NCBI GenBank assembly: GCA_964578175.1 | Contig: CAZOBH010000002.1 | Span: 28,343 to 92,342 of the forward strand | Length of the DNA: 64,000 bases | Direction: 5' to 3' | Origin: RUG11788 sp964578175 | GTDB lineage: Bacteria > Bacillota_I > Bacilli_A > RF39 > UBA660 | Shown: in pieces, positions 17,026 to 26,439 of the stretch | Numbering within the stretch: position 1 is the stretch's first letter | Layout: each line of letters begins with the position of its first letter | Translations under genes and position numbers: made by a program | Notes under the pieces: generated by a model | Database searches by the model: none | What the model saw: only the letters and a program-made list of their open reading frames with translations | What the model was told of the DNA's origin: nothing

Positions 17026-19566
17026 ATGCCAAAAAAGACAGATACAAAAGAAGTAATTGAAAAGATATTTGATTATACCTTAGAAGATATTATGGGTGAA
17101 AGATTTGGTTCATACTCAAAATATATTATTCAAGATAGAGCAATTCCAGATGCAAGAGATGGATTAAAACCTGTTCAACGTCGAATATTATATTCAATGC
17201 ATAAAGAAAAGAATACCTATGATCATGGATATAGAAAAAGTGCTAAAACAGTAGGAGATGTTATAGGTAATTATCATCCACATGGAGATACATCAATTTA
17301 TGATGCTATGGTTCGTATGAGTCAACCATGGAAAACAAGAATTCCATATATAGATATGCATGGTAATAATGGATCAATTGATGGTGATAGTCCTGCTGCA
17401 TATCGTTATACAGAAGCAAGACTTTCAAAAATAGCTAATGAGATGTTAAGAGACATTGAAAGAAATACTATTGAATGGGCTCCTAACTTTGATGATACTT
17501 GTATGGAACCAACAGTTTTACCTGCTAGATTTCCAGCTTTATTAGTTTATGGTGCACAAGGAATTAGTGCTGGTTATGCAACTAATATTCCTACTCATAA
17601 TTTAAATGAAATAGTTGATGCAACAATATATAGAATAGATCATCCTAAATGTACTTTAGAAGATTTAATGAATATTGTTAAAGGACCTGATTTTCCAACT
17701 GGAGGAATAGTTGAAGGATTAGAAGGACTTAAAGATGCGTATACTACTGGTCGTGGAAGAATTGTTGTTAAATCAAAATATGAAGTTAAAACTGAAGGTA
17801 AGATTAAACAAATAGTTATTAATGAAATACCATTTGAAGTAAATAAAGCATTATTAGTTAAGAAAATAGATGATATTAGAATTGATAAGAAGATTGATGG
17901 AATAATTGAAGTTAGAGATGAAAGTGCTGCTGATGTAAGAGTTGTTATTGATTGTAAAAGTAGTGCAAATATAGATTTAATTATTAATTATTTACTTAAA
18001 AATACTGATATGCAAATAAGTTATAATTTTAACGTTGTTGCAATTGTAAATAAAAGGCCTAAATTATTAGGACTTCAAGAATGTTTAGATACATTTATTG
18101 CACATCAAAGAGAAGTTATAAGAAGAAGATGTGAATTTGATTTAGCTCATGCTAGAGCAAGATATCATATTGTAGAAGGATTAATTAAATGTATATCTAT
18201 TTTAGATGAGGTAATTAGGGTAATTAGAGCTAGTAGTAATAGAGCAGATTCTAAAAATAATTTAGTAAAAGAATTTGGTTTTTCTGAAGAACAAGCAGAA
18301 GCTATTATTACATTACAATTATATAAATTATCAAATACTGATGTAGTAGCTCTTGAAGAAGAAATGGATAGACTTGAAAAAACTATTGCTTTACTTATTG
18401 AGACTCTTGAAAAAGAATCTAAAATGAAAAGTGTTATGAAACATGAACTTCAAGCTATAAATAAAGAATATGTTACTCCTAGACTTACTGAAGTTAGAGA
18501 AGAAATATCTGAAATTAAAATAGATAATAGAAGTATGATTCCAAAAGAAGATGTAGTTGTATCTATTTCTAAAGATGGATATGTTAAACGTTGTTCTACT
18601 AGAAGTTATCAAGCAAGTACAGAGTCTAATATGAAAGAGGGAGACCACTTACTTGGTTTATATGAACTTAATACTTTAGATAATATTTTAATATTTACAG
18701 ATTTAGGTAATTATTATTTAGTTCCAGTTCATGAAATACCTACATGTGCTTGGAAGGAGTTAGGAAAACATATAAGTAATATTGCTAAGTTTGAAGCAGG
18801 AGAAGAAGTAATTGAATGTATTCCGGTTAAGGAATTCGATCCTAAAGTAGAACTAATACTAAGCACAAAACTTGGAATGATTAAGAAAGTTAAATTAGAT
18901 GAATTTAAAACAAGTAGATCTTTAAAACCTATAATATGCATGAAGTTAAAAGGAAATGATAAATTGATTTCTGTATTAGTTTCACAATATAATAATATTT
19001 TTGTAGGAACTAATAAGGGATATGGACTTTGGTATGATATATCTGAAGTACCAACAGTTGGTCTTAAAGCATCTGGTGTTAAATCTATTAATTTAAAAGA
19101 TGATTTTGTAGTTGGTGTATCTAATTTTGAAAATGATTCAGAATATTTAATAGTTGTAACAGATAAAGGTACTGCAAAAAGAGTTAAATTATCTGAATTT
19201 GATAAAATAACTAGAGCTAAAAGAGGATTATTAATGTTAAAAGAAAATAAATCTAATCCTCATAGAGTAGTTAAAATATTTACAACTAGTAAAGATTACA
19301 TTGGTATTAAAGGAAACGAAATAAATGTATTAAAATCTACTGAAATACCTATAATGGATAGATATTCAGGAGGATCTCAAGTAGTTAAAGGTCCTGTAAT
19401 AGATTGTTATATAGAAAAAGTCTTTGTTAAAAGAGATGATATTAATTTAAATACTGATAATAATAGTGAAGAAATAATAGAAACTAAAAAAGTATCTCTT
19501 AAAGAAATTGATGAAAGACTTATGACAATTGATGATTTTATAAATATAGATGAAGGAAATGAATAG
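17026..19566 (+). CDS. parC: DNA topoisomerase IV subunit A
   Basis: 846 residues from ATG 17026 (SD AAAGTGG); a GTG at 17014 sits within that SD and is rejected. ParC is the DNA cleavage subunit. It has the winged-helix catalytic region A-A-Y-R-Y-T-E-A-R with catalytic Tyr128, then a coiled-coil gate and a C-terminal beta-pinwheel. The block P-D-F-P-T-G-G-I and E-I-P-F-E-V-N-K-A-L-V-K-K-I are typical of Gram-positive ParC. In the quinolone-determining region, H-P-H-G-D is followed by T89 and D93, where Gram-positive ParC usually has Ser and Glu. Confidence 0.93.
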   Translation: MPKKTDTKEVIEKIFDYTLEDIMGERFGSYSKYIIQDRAIPDARDGLKPVQRRILYSMHKEKNTYDHGYRKSAKTVGDVIGNYHPHGDTSIYDAMVRMSQPWKTRIPYIDMHGNNGSIDGDSPAAYRYTEARLSKIANEMLRDIERNTIEWAPNFDDTCMEPTVLPARFPALLVYGAQGISAGYATNIPTHNLNEIVDATIYRIDHPKCTLEDLMNIVKGPDFPTGGIVEGLEGLKDAYTTGRGRIVVKSKYEVKTEGKIKQIVINEIPFEVNKALLVKKIDDIRIDKKIDGIIEVRDESAADVRVVIDCKSSANIDLIINYLLKNTDMQISYNFNVVAIVNKRPKLLGLQECLDTFIAHQREVIRRRCEFDLAHARARYHIVEGLIKCISILDEVIRVIRASSNRADSKNNLVKEFGFSEEQAEAIITLQLYKLSNTDVVALEEEMDRLEKTIALLIETLEKESKMKSVMKHELQAINKEYVTPRLTEVREEISEIKIDNRSMIPKEDVVVSISKDGYVKRCSTRSYQASTESNMKEGDHLLGLYELNTLDNILIFTDLGNYYLVPVHEIPTCAWKELGKHISNIAKFEAGEEVIECIPVKEFDPKVELILSTKLGMIKKVKLDEFKTSRSLKPIICMKLKGNDKLISVLVSQYNNIFVGTNKGYGLWYDISEVPTVGLKASGVKSINLKDDFVVGVSNFENDSEYLIVVTDKGTAKRVKLSEFDKITRAKRGLLMLKENKSNPHRVVKIFTTSKDYIGIKGNEINVLKSTEIPIMDRYSGGSQVVKGPVIDCYIEKVFVKRDDINLNTDNNSEEIIETKKVSLKEIDERLMTIDDFINIDEGNE

Positions 19567-19577
19567 TTTCCTTTTTT
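19554..19577 (+). terminator. Intrinsic terminator after parC
   Basis: Six-base stem AGGAAA / TTTCCT with a seven-base loop holding the parC stop codon, then T6. Confidence 0.75.
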
Positions 19578-19578
19578 A

Positions 19579-19607
19579 TTGTCAAACATTATTTTTGGTG
19601 TTATAAT
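19579..19607 (+). promoter_or_regulatory. Sigma-A type promoter of ppaC
   Basis: TTGTCA (19579-19584), 17-base spacer and TATAAT (19602-19607), with TGT directly before the -10. This is one of the best promoters in the window. Confidence 0.85.
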
Positions 19608-19629
19608 TTGCTAAATGAAGGGTGATATA

Positions 19630-21267
19630 ATGGAAAACATATATGTTTTTGGACATAAGAAACCAGATACTGACGCTATTTGTTCTGCTATTGCTATGGC
19701 ACATTTTATTAATGAAACTAGAAATGTTAAAGCAATACCATGTTCATTAGGTGCACTTAATAATGAAACTAAATTTGTATTAGAAAAGTTTAATACTCCT
19801 TTACCTAAGTATTTAAATGATGTAAAAGTACAAATAAAAGATTTATCATATTTTAAAAAGTTTTATGTAGATCAAAATGAATCAATTATGAGTGCATATA
19901 ATAATATGAGTGCTAAATCTGTTGCTGGTATTCCAGTAGTTGACAAAGATAATCATCATAAACTAGAAGGATTAGTTACTTTAAAAAATATTGCTAAAGA
20001 AATGATTGAGGGAGAAAGAAAAAAATTATATACTTCATATGAAAATATTCTTAAGACAATTGATGCAGAAGAAATATTAAAATTTGATAATGAGATTTCT
20101 GGTAATATATTAACAGTTACTTATAAGAGTACTACATTCTTAAATGATATTACTTTGGATAAAAATGATATTTTGATTATTGGTGATAGACATAGTATTT
20201 TAGAGTATGCAGTTAATTCTAAAGTTAAACTTATAATTTTAGTTGGTAATAGTACAATTAAAGATAAACATTTAGAAATAGCTCGTGAAAATAAAGTAAA
20301 TATTATGAGAACTAAATACGGTAGTTTTGAAGTAAGTAATTTATTATTCTTAGCTAATTATGTTAAATGTATAAACGAAGTTAATAATCCAGTTTGTATA
20401 AAAGATATAGATTATCGTACTGATTTTGTTGAATTAGCTAAAAAAGAAAAACATACCAATTACCCAGTTATTAATTCTCGTGGTGAATGTCTTGGTATGC
20501 TTGAATATGCTAAAGCAGAGATACCTAATAGAAAGAAAGTAATATTAGTTGACCATAATGAAATAACGCAAAGTGTAGATGGATTAGAAGAGGCAGACAT
20601 AATTGAAATAATTGACCATCATAAACTAGGAACTATTGCTACTAGTGCACCTATTAATTTTAGAAATATGGCTGTTGGTTGTACATGTACAATTATTTAT
20701 CAAATATATAAAGAAAGAAATGTAGAAATACCTAAAGATATTGCTGGTCTTATGTTATCTGCAATACTTTCTGATACTATGATATTAAAAAGTCCAACTA
20801 CTTCTAAATTAGATTTAGAAACAGTAGAAGAATTAAGTAAATTATTAAATATTGATCCTAAAGAATATGGACTTGAAATGTTTAAAGCAGGTTCTAGTCT
20901 TAAAGGTAAAACTATTAGTGAAATAATACATCAAGATTTTAAAGATTTTGTATTAGATGATGTTAATATTGGAATAGGGCAAATATTTACTACTAATTTT
21001 GATGAAATATCAGATGATATATATAAATATATTGATGAACTTAATAATGATTCATTAGAAAATGGATATGATATTATATGTTTATTTGTTACTGATATTA
21101 TTAAGAATGGATCTTATATTTTATACAATAAAGGATCGTTTGATGTAGTTAGTGAAGCATTTAATAATCCTAATTTAAAAGAAGGAACATTCTTAAAAGG
21201 AATAGTATCTAGAAAGAAGCAAATGATTCTTTCAATAATAGAGACTTTAAAGAAAATAAAAGATTAA
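19630..21267 (+). CDS. ppaC: Regulated manganese-dependent inorganic pyrophosphatase (CBS/DRTGG family II)
   Basis: 545 residues from ATG 19630 (SD AAGGGTGAT); a start at 19615 would lie at the predicted transcription start. It hydrolyses pyrophosphate. Family II motifs are G-H-K-K-P-D-T-D (8-15), D329-H-H, S-D-T-x-x-x-K-S-P-T and the C-terminal S-R-K-K-Q. An insert of about 240 residues holds a CBS motif, a DRTGG domain and a second CBS motif, as in CBS-PPases regulated by adenine nucleotides. It has its own promoter and terminator. An exact ligand cannot be read from sequence. Confidence 0.92.
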   Translation: MENIYVFGHKKPDTDAICSAIAMAHFINETRNVKAIPCSLGALNNETKFVLEKFNTPLPKYLNDVKVQIKDLSYFKKFYVDQNESIMSAYNNMSAKSVAGIPVVDKDNHHKLEGLVTLKNIAKEMIEGERKKLYTSYENILKTIDAEEILKFDNEISGNILTVTYKSTTFLNDITLDKNDILIIGDRHSILEYAVNSKVKLIILVGNSTIKDKHLEIARENKVNIMRTKYGSFEVSNLLFLANYVKCINEVNNPVCIKDIDYRTDFVELAKKEKHTNYPVINSRGECLGMLEYAKAEIPNRKKVILVDHNEITQSVDGLEEADIIEIIDHHKLGTIATSAPINFRNMAVGCTCTIIYQIYKERNVEIPKDIAGLMLSAILSDTMILKSPTTSKLDLETVEELSKLLNIDPKEYGLEMFKAGSSLKGKTISEIIHQDFKDFVLDDVNIGIGQIFTTNFDEISDDIYKYIDELNNDSLENGYDIICLFVTDIIKNGSYILYNKGSFDVVSEAFNNPNLKEGTFLKGIVSRKKQMILSIIETLKKIKD

Positions 21268-21284
21268 TTTTTTAATCTTTTTTA
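21259..21284 (+). terminator. Intrinsic terminator after ppaC
   Basis: Nine-base stem AAAGATTAA / TTAATCTTT with a T4 loop, then a T run. The stem includes the stop codon. Confidence 0.85.
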
Positions 21285-21304
21285 TTTATTTAAAAAAAAT
21301 ACTA

Positions 21305-21313
21305 TGTTATAAT
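21305..21313 (+). promoter_or_regulatory. Extended -10 promoter of the type II secretion F gene
   Basis: TGT plus TATAAT (21308-21313), 39 bases before the ATG, no strong -35. Confidence 0.6.
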
Positions 21314-21351
21314 CAAAAATAGATAGATAAGATAAAAGGGAGCGGGTTCGT

Positions 21352-22776
21352 ATGAATATGGTATTAAAATTTCCTGGTTTAGTACTTAAAAGAGCTGGAC
21401 AAGGTTTTATATATTTAAAAAATTTAATATTTCCAAGTAGTAACGACGATACATATGATCCTAATAAATTATATGGTGATGATTTAAAAGCTGAATTAAC
21501 TAAAGTTAAAGAACAAAGTAATCAATTTAAAAATAAAGTTGAAGTAAAAGAAGATATTGAAAAAAAGAAATTAAAATCTTTTAGATATACATGTATTAAT
21601 GATGCTGGAGTTACAGTTAAAGGTATCTTTGATGCAGTAGACTTACAAGCTTGTCAAGTATTCTTATCTAATGAAGGTTATGAAATAGTAGAAATTAAAG
21701 AACGTGGTAAAGGTGATATAGATATTAGTATTGGTGGAGGTAAGATAGGAGTAGGTGATTTATCATTTGGTTTAGTTCAATTATCTACTTATATTAAAGC
21801 AGGTATTCCATTAATTGACTCTATGCGTATTTTATCTCGTCAAACTTCTAAAGCAGAGTTAAAAAGAATTTATGATAAAGTTATATATCAATTAGTATTA
21901 GGAGATCCTTTCTCAGTAGCTTTAGAGAAACAAGGTAAAGCATTTCCTAGTATCTTAATAAACATGGTAAAAACAGCAGAAATGACAGGAGATTTAGCTG
22001 GTACATTAGATGAAATGGCAGATTATTTTACTAAGACTAATAATACTAGAAAAGAAATGATGTCTGCATTAATTTATCCAGCTGTAATTTTAGTAGTAGT
22101 TATTGCAGTTTTAATATTCATGATGGTTTATATTGTTCCACAATTCGTTGGAATGTTTGAATCTCAAGGTGCAGATTTGCCTGCTATTACTCAATTTGTA
22201 GTTAATATGAGTAACTTCTTAAAGAAATGGTGGTGGGCATTAATACTTGGAGTAGTAGTTGTTATATTCTCATTTGTTTGGTCTTATAAAAATATCAAAG
22301 AATTTAGAAGAACAATGCAAATTATATTTATGAAAACTCCTGTATTTGGAAATATAATTATAAATTCACAAGTAGCAACAATTACACGTACCTTTTCATC
22401 TCTTTTAAATCATGGAGTATTTATTACTGATAGTATGGAAATACTTACTAATTTAACAGACAATGAAATATATAAAGAGATTCTATCTAGAACATTAATT
22501 GGTTTATCTAAAGGATCTAAATTATCAGAGACTTTTAAAGGTGAATGGGCATTCCCAGTAGTAGCATATGAAATGTTAGTTACTGGTGAATCAACTGGAC
22601 AACTTGCTTTAATGATGCAAAAAGTTGCAGAACATTATGAGATGTTACATCACAACTCAGTTACAGCGTTAAAGAGTTTGCTTGAACCGTTCATTATCGT
22701 TTTACTTGCAGGTGCAGTTGGATTTATCTTAATTTCAATTATGACACCAATGTTTGATATGTACGGACAAATTTAA
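21352..22776 (+). CDS. Type II secretion system F family protein (PilC/GspF/ComGB-like)
   Basis: 474 residues, SD GGGAGCGG. Inner-membrane platform protein of type IV pilus, type II secretion or competence pseudopilus systems. After a charged N-terminal extension of about 75 residues comes the typical beta-rich segment ending N-E-G-Y-E-I-V-E-I. Two T2SSF domains follow, with G-I-P-L-I-D-S-M-R-I-L in the first and L-L-N-H-G-V-F-I-T-D-S in the second, and TM helices near 240-265, 290-312 and 445-468. The next gene is a prepilin peptidase. No ATPase or pilin gene is beside it. Confidence 0.9.
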   Translation: MNMVLKFPGLVLKRAGQGFIYLKNLIFPSSNDDTYDPNKLYGDDLKAELTKVKEQSNQFKNKVEVKEDIEKKKLKSFRYTCINDAGVTVKGIFDAVDLQACQVFLSNEGYEIVEIKERGKGDIDISIGGGKIGVGDLSFGLVQLSTYIKAGIPLIDSMRILSRQTSKAELKRIYDKVIYQLVLGDPFSVALEKQGKAFPSILINMVKTAEMTGDLAGTLDEMADYFTKTNNTRKEMMSALIYPAVILVVVIAVLIFMMVYIVPQFVGMFESQGADLPAITQFVVNMSNFLKKWWWALILGVVVVIFSFVWSYKNIKEFRRTMQIIFMKTPVFGNIIINSQVATITRTFSSLLNHGVFITDSMEILTNLTDNEIYKEILSRTLIGLSKGSKLSETFKGEWAFPVVAYEMLVTGESTGQLALMMQKVAEHYEMLHHNSVTALKSLLEPFIIVLLAGAVGFILISIMTPMFDMYGQI

Positions 22777-22789
22777 TAGGGGGATTTTA

Positions 22790-23554
22790 ATGGAGTTGAA
22801 AATATATATTACAATTGTATGTTTCTTCTTTGGACTTATATTTGGCTCATTTTATAATGTCGTGGGTTGGCGTATACCTAAAGGATTATCAATAGTAAAA
22901 CCAGCCCATTCTTTTTGTCCAAAATGTAAACACAAATTAAAATGGTATGAATTAATACCGGTATTATCATATTTAATTCAAGGTGGTAAGTGTAGAGCGT
23001 GTCATGAAAAAATAGCTCCATTTTATACTATTATTGAATTAACTACTGGTATCTTATTTGCTTTAAGTTATTGGATGCTTGGTCCATCGTTTGAATTCTT
23101 ATTAGCAATTCTTACAGTATCTATATTATCTATTGTTATAGTAAGTGATATTAACTTTTTAATAATTCCAGATCAGGTAACATTAATATTTTCAATATTA
23201 GTTATTATGTTTAGATTTATTTGTTTAGGACCTGTAGATGCAGCTTATCATATGATGTATGGATTCATTGCATTCTTAATAATGTATTTATTAATGCTTA
23301 TGGGTAATTTTGTCTTTAAGAGAGAATCTCTTGGTGGAGGAGATATAAAGCTTATGTTTTACGTAGGATGCGCTATTGGTCCATGGATGGATATCTTTAG
23401 TATATTCTTATCAAGTTTTATAGCTTTACCTTTATCTATTATTCTTTATTTTAAAAATAAAAATAATGTAATAGCTTTTGGACCTTTTATATTATTAAGT
23501 TGTCTTATAATAATTTTATTCAAAATAGATATAAATATTTTATTTAATATATAA
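22790..23554 (+). CDS. Prepilin peptidase (A24 family, PilD/ComC-like)
   Basis: 254 residues from ATG 22790 (SD AGGGGGA). A start at 22754 would run inside the upstream gene. This polytopic aspartic protease cleaves and methylates prepilins. It has the N-terminal four-cysteine motif C-P-x-C (then 21 residues) C-R-x-C, the W-Y-E-L-I-P-V-L-S-Y block, the first catalytic Asp in V-S-D-I-N-x-x-I-I-P-D and the second in G-G-G-D-I-K-L. It is 13 bases after the F protein, so the two form an operon. Confidence 0.94.
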   Translation: MELKIYITIVCFFFGLIFGSFYNVVGWRIPKGLSIVKPAHSFCPKCKHKLKWYELIPVLSYLIQGGKCRACHEKIAPFYTIIELTTGILFALSYWMLGPSFEFLLAILTVSILSIVIVSDINFLIIPDQVTLIFSILVIMFRFICLGPVDAAYHMMYGFIAFLIMYLLMLMGNFVFKRESLGGGDIKLMFYVGCAIGPWMDIFSIFLSSFIALPLSIILYFKNKNNVIAFGPFILLSCLIIILFKIDINILFNI

Positions 23555-23584
23555 ATTATAGTCATAATGATTATAATTTTTTTT
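23553..23584 (+). terminator. Intrinsic terminator after the prepilin peptidase gene
   Basis: Twelve-base-pair stem with one G-T pair between 23553-23564 and 23568-23579, followed by a long T run. Confidence 0.8.
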
Positions 23585-23588
23585 AATA

Positions 23589-23597
23589 TGTGATAAT
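23589..23597 (+). promoter_or_regulatory. Extended -10 promoter of dnaI
   Basis: TGT plus GATAAT (23592-23597), 21 bases before the ATG. The -35 region is a T-rich terminator tail with no clear hexamer. Confidence 0.5.
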
Positions 23598-23618
23598 ATA
23601 GACTTATGTGGTGATGGT

Positions 23619-24512
23619 ATGGATAAAGTTAATAAATACTTAGATAAAAATAATAATTTAAAACTACAACAAGAATATATTAAAGCTCTTAAAGATAAAG
23701 ATTTTGTAAAAGTTGTAAACGAATTGGATTGTAAGGAAGAAGTTTTAATGAAATATACTTCTAGACTTGAAGAATGCGCTAATGAAAATAGAAATTGTGC
23801 AAACTGTAAGGGTTTAATTGAATGTAAGAATAAAATAATCGGATATATATTAAAAGCAAAGAAAAGTGATAGTACTTTATCTTTTGAATATAATGCTTGT
23901 AAATATACTAAAAAAGAAGAATATAAAGATAATATAACTTTATTTGATATACCAAGAGAAATTAGAAATGCATCTATTAAAGATATTTATACTGATGATA
24001 AAAATAGATTAGAAATCATTAAAAAGATTAAAAGTTTTTATAAGAATTATTTTACTGATAAAAAAGATAAAGGAATATATTTATATGGAAGTTTTGGATG
24101 TGGTAAGACTTATATCTTATCTGCATTATTAAATGAATTTGCTAAAAAAGATGTAAGAAGTATTATTGTTCATGTTCCTGAATTGCTTAGAGACTTAAAA
24201 GATTCATTTAATTCAGATTATCATGATAAATATATTGCACTTAAGACAACACCTATATTATTACTTGATGATATTGGAGCAGAGTATTTAACCAAATGGA
24301 CGAGAGACGAAATATTAGAACCTCTTCTTCAATATAGAATGAATGAGAATTTACCTACATTTTTTACTTCTAATTTAACTTTAGATGAATTAGAAAAACA
24401 TTTTATTTTAGAGAATTCTAGTATTGATAAAATAAGCGCTAGAAGAATTATGGAAAGAATAAAAAAATTGGCTGACCCTGTAGCATTAATAAGTAAGAAC
24501 ATAAGGAGTTAG
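23619..24512 (+). CDS. dnaI: Primosomal helicase loader DnaI
   Basis: 297 residues. AAA+ loader that places the replicative helicase on DNA. The N-terminal region has C53, C60, C63 and C69, which fits the zinc-binding helicase-interaction domain of DnaI. Walker A G-S-F-G-C-G-K-T starts at 157; Walker B is L-L-L-D-D-I-G-A-E; sensor I is F-T-S-N. The gene stops three bases before the RNB-domain gene, with its SD inside the dnaI end. dnaI close to thrS is also the Bacillus arrangement. Confidence 0.95.
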   Translation: MDKVNKYLDKNNNLKLQQEYIKALKDKDFVKVVNELDCKEEVLMKYTSRLEECANENRNCANCKGLIECKNKIIGYILKAKKSDSTLSFEYNACKYTKKEEYKDNITLFDIPREIRNASIKDIYTDDKNRLEIIKKIKSFYKNYFTDKKDKGIYLYGSFGCGKTYILSALLNEFAKKDVRSIIVHVPELLRDLKDSFNSDYHDKYIALKTTPILLLDDIGAEYLTKWTRDEILEPLLQYRMNENLPTFFTSNLTLDELEKHFILENSSIDKISARRIMERIKKLADPVALISKNIRS

Positions 24513-24515
24513 CAT

Positions 24516-26390
24516 ATGGATTATATAGAGGAAATAGAGAGAATATTGACAACAATTAGACCTAGTAAACAAACAACAGAGTTGATTAGGGTTTTTAAAA
24601 CAGCATTGAAAAAGTTTGATTACAATGGTTATTTTATAGGACTTAGTAATCTATTTTCTACTATAATTGAACTTAGAGACAAGAGTAGTAATAAAGACAA
24701 AGCTAAAATTGATAAAGCTATAGCTCCATATATATCTATAGTAGATCATTATATTGAATCTAGACCTACTTTTATAAAGACGGATAATCCAAATTATATA
24801 GAACTTATAAATATTCAAAATAAGTTTATGGAAACAGGTTTAAAGCCTAAAAAACCATTACATAAAGTAGTCAGAAGTGAATGGCAACTATTATATATTT
24901 TATTTTTTGATGTTAAAAATAATTCTTTTATTAACTCTGTAATTAATGATAATTATGATTTAGTAAATGTTTATAGTCCTGAAGGAGAACCAATTATTTA
25001 TCATGTAATTGATAAGTTTTTAGAAAGTATAGATAGTTATATTAATTCAACTAGTTCTAAATGTATTAAGTATAATAATGATGTTTTATATTTAAGTGAT
25101 TTAGTTTCAAAACTTTTATCAGCTGATTCTCAATTTGTATATAATGAAGAGATAGAAGAACATTGTCTTTTAATGATAAATAGATTTATTGAAGAAAAGA
25201 ATTATACTAATGAAGAAGATGTAAAGTATATGGTTCATTGGTTAGACAAAATGGTATCTATATTAAATAAAGAAGATTTAGAAAGTGATTTAGATGAAGC
25301 ATATACTGAAACTAAAACTGAAGTACCTACGATTATTGTAGGAACTCAAAAATATGACTTTAGCAGTTCTTATGAAGAGTTTGAAAAAAGAGAACATAGT
25401 GATGAATACATTATAAGTATAGATACTAGTGGAGCAAGAGTGTTAGATGATGGCCTTTCTACTAAAAGATTAAGTAATGGTAATTATTTACTTGGTATTC
25501 ATATTGCTGATCCTTTGGCATATATTGGTAATTGTAGAGAATTATTTGATCTTGCATATGAAAGAACTACCTCTGCTTATGCAAGAGGTATAGCTCCATT
25601 ACATACATTTCCAGAAGAATTATATGAATTTGCATCATTAGATGAGGGAAAAGATAGACTTGCTTTTAGTTATTATTTAGAAATAACACCAGAGGGAACT
25701 ATTATATTTGATCATTTTACTATAAAGAAAAGAGTTATAAATGTATCTAGAAATATTAGATATTCAGATATAGATGAAATAGATTTAGGAGATCAACCAA
25801 AACATGTACAAACAGTAAGTACATTGATTGATATTTATAATGCTTTAACTAATAGAGAAGATACATCTGATAGAGTAATGACATCTCTTGGGGAAACATG
25901 TGATGGAACCTTAGGATCTAGTATTAATGCTCGTTGTATGATTTCTTTAGGTACAGTTATTGCTAGGTATATGAAAAGTATTGATGCACCATTTGTATAT
26001 ACTGCTAATGTTAGTGAGAAAAGATTTAAAGATAAAATTAAACAAAAAGTATCACTTGCTAATTTAAATCAAAAAGAAGAAAGGAGTCTATACCATTCAA
26101 TATTAAATGATAATTCTGGAAGTTTTTATACTGTTAATCCTGAACAAACGCATTTAGGATTAGGTGAAATAAATTATGCAAGGGTAACATCTCCATTAAT
26201 AGAGTTTGTTAGTTGTCTTAATATGGAAGCTATTAATTTATTCTATTTCGATGGAATTAAAGATTGTTCATTTAGAGATTCTAAACTACATGAATATGGT
26301 GAAAGATGTAGATATATGAATCAAAAAGTTAAGGCATTAGAACACTTCTCGAGAAGAGTAAGTTCTATTCCAAGAAATGAACAAGAATAA
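24516..26390 (+). CDS. RNB-domain protein (RNase II/R-like) with altered active site
   Basis: 624 residues. The C-terminal half (about 295-600) is an RNB domain: I-S-I-D-x(7)-L-D-D-G, N-G-N-Y-L-L-G-I-H-I-A-D, then Y-A-R-V-T-S-P-L-I-E-F-V. In RNase R and II the first motif is I-D-x-x-D-A-x-D-L-D-D-A. Here D303, D311 and D312 are kept, but the Asp at the second of the four catalytic positions is V309 and DDA is DDG. The N-terminal 290 residues are helical and do not look like cold-shock domains. No S1 domain follows. Exonuclease activity is therefore uncertain. It is transcribed with dnaI. Confidence 0.8.
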   Translation: MDYIEEIERILTTIRPSKQTTELIRVFKTALKKFDYNGYFIGLSNLFSTIIELRDKSSNKDKAKIDKAIAPYISIVDHYIESRPTFIKTDNPNYIELINIQNKFMETGLKPKKPLHKVVRSEWQLLYILFFDVKNNSFINSVINDNYDLVNVYSPEGEPIIYHVIDKFLESIDSYINSTSSKCIKYNNDVLYLSDLVSKLLSADSQFVYNEEIEEHCLLMINRFIEEKNYTNEEDVKYMVHWLDKMVSILNKEDLESDLDEAYTETKTEVPTIIVGTQKYDFSSSYEEFEKREHSDEYIISIDTSGARVLDDGLSTKRLSNGNYLLGIHIADPLAYIGNCRELFDLAYERTTSAYARGIAPLHTFPEELYEFASLDEGKDRLAFSYYLEITPEGTIIFDHFTIKKRVINVSRNIRYSDIDEIDLGDQPKHVQTVSTLIDIYNALTNREDTSDRVMTSLGETCDGTLGSSINARCMISLGTVIARYMKSIDAPFVYTANVSEKRFKDKIKQKVSLANLNQKEERSLYHSILNDNSGSFYTVNPEQTHLGLGEINYARVTSPLIEFVSCLNMEAINLFYFDGIKDCSFRDSKLHEYGERCRYMNQKVKALEHFSRRVSSIPRNEQE

Positions 26391-26397
26391 AAAACAA

Positions 26398-26425
26398 TTG
26401 TAAAAATTAAAAAATGTGGTATTAT
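26398..26425 (+). promoter_or_regulatory. Promoter of the thrS T-box leader
   Basis: TTGTAA (26398-26403), 16-base spacer and TATTAT (26420-26425) preceded by TGG, an extended -10 form. Confidence 0.7.
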
Positions 26426-26439
26426 ATAAATATAAAAAC

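Noticed and set aside
15106..19566. Reading the pair as gyrB-gyrA
   Set aside because: Signature blocks (N-L-S-G-K-L-x-P-A-Q in the B subunit; E-I-P-F-E-V-N-K-A-L-V-K-K-I in the A subunit) are the topoisomerase IV forms. The families are close, so a small doubt remains.
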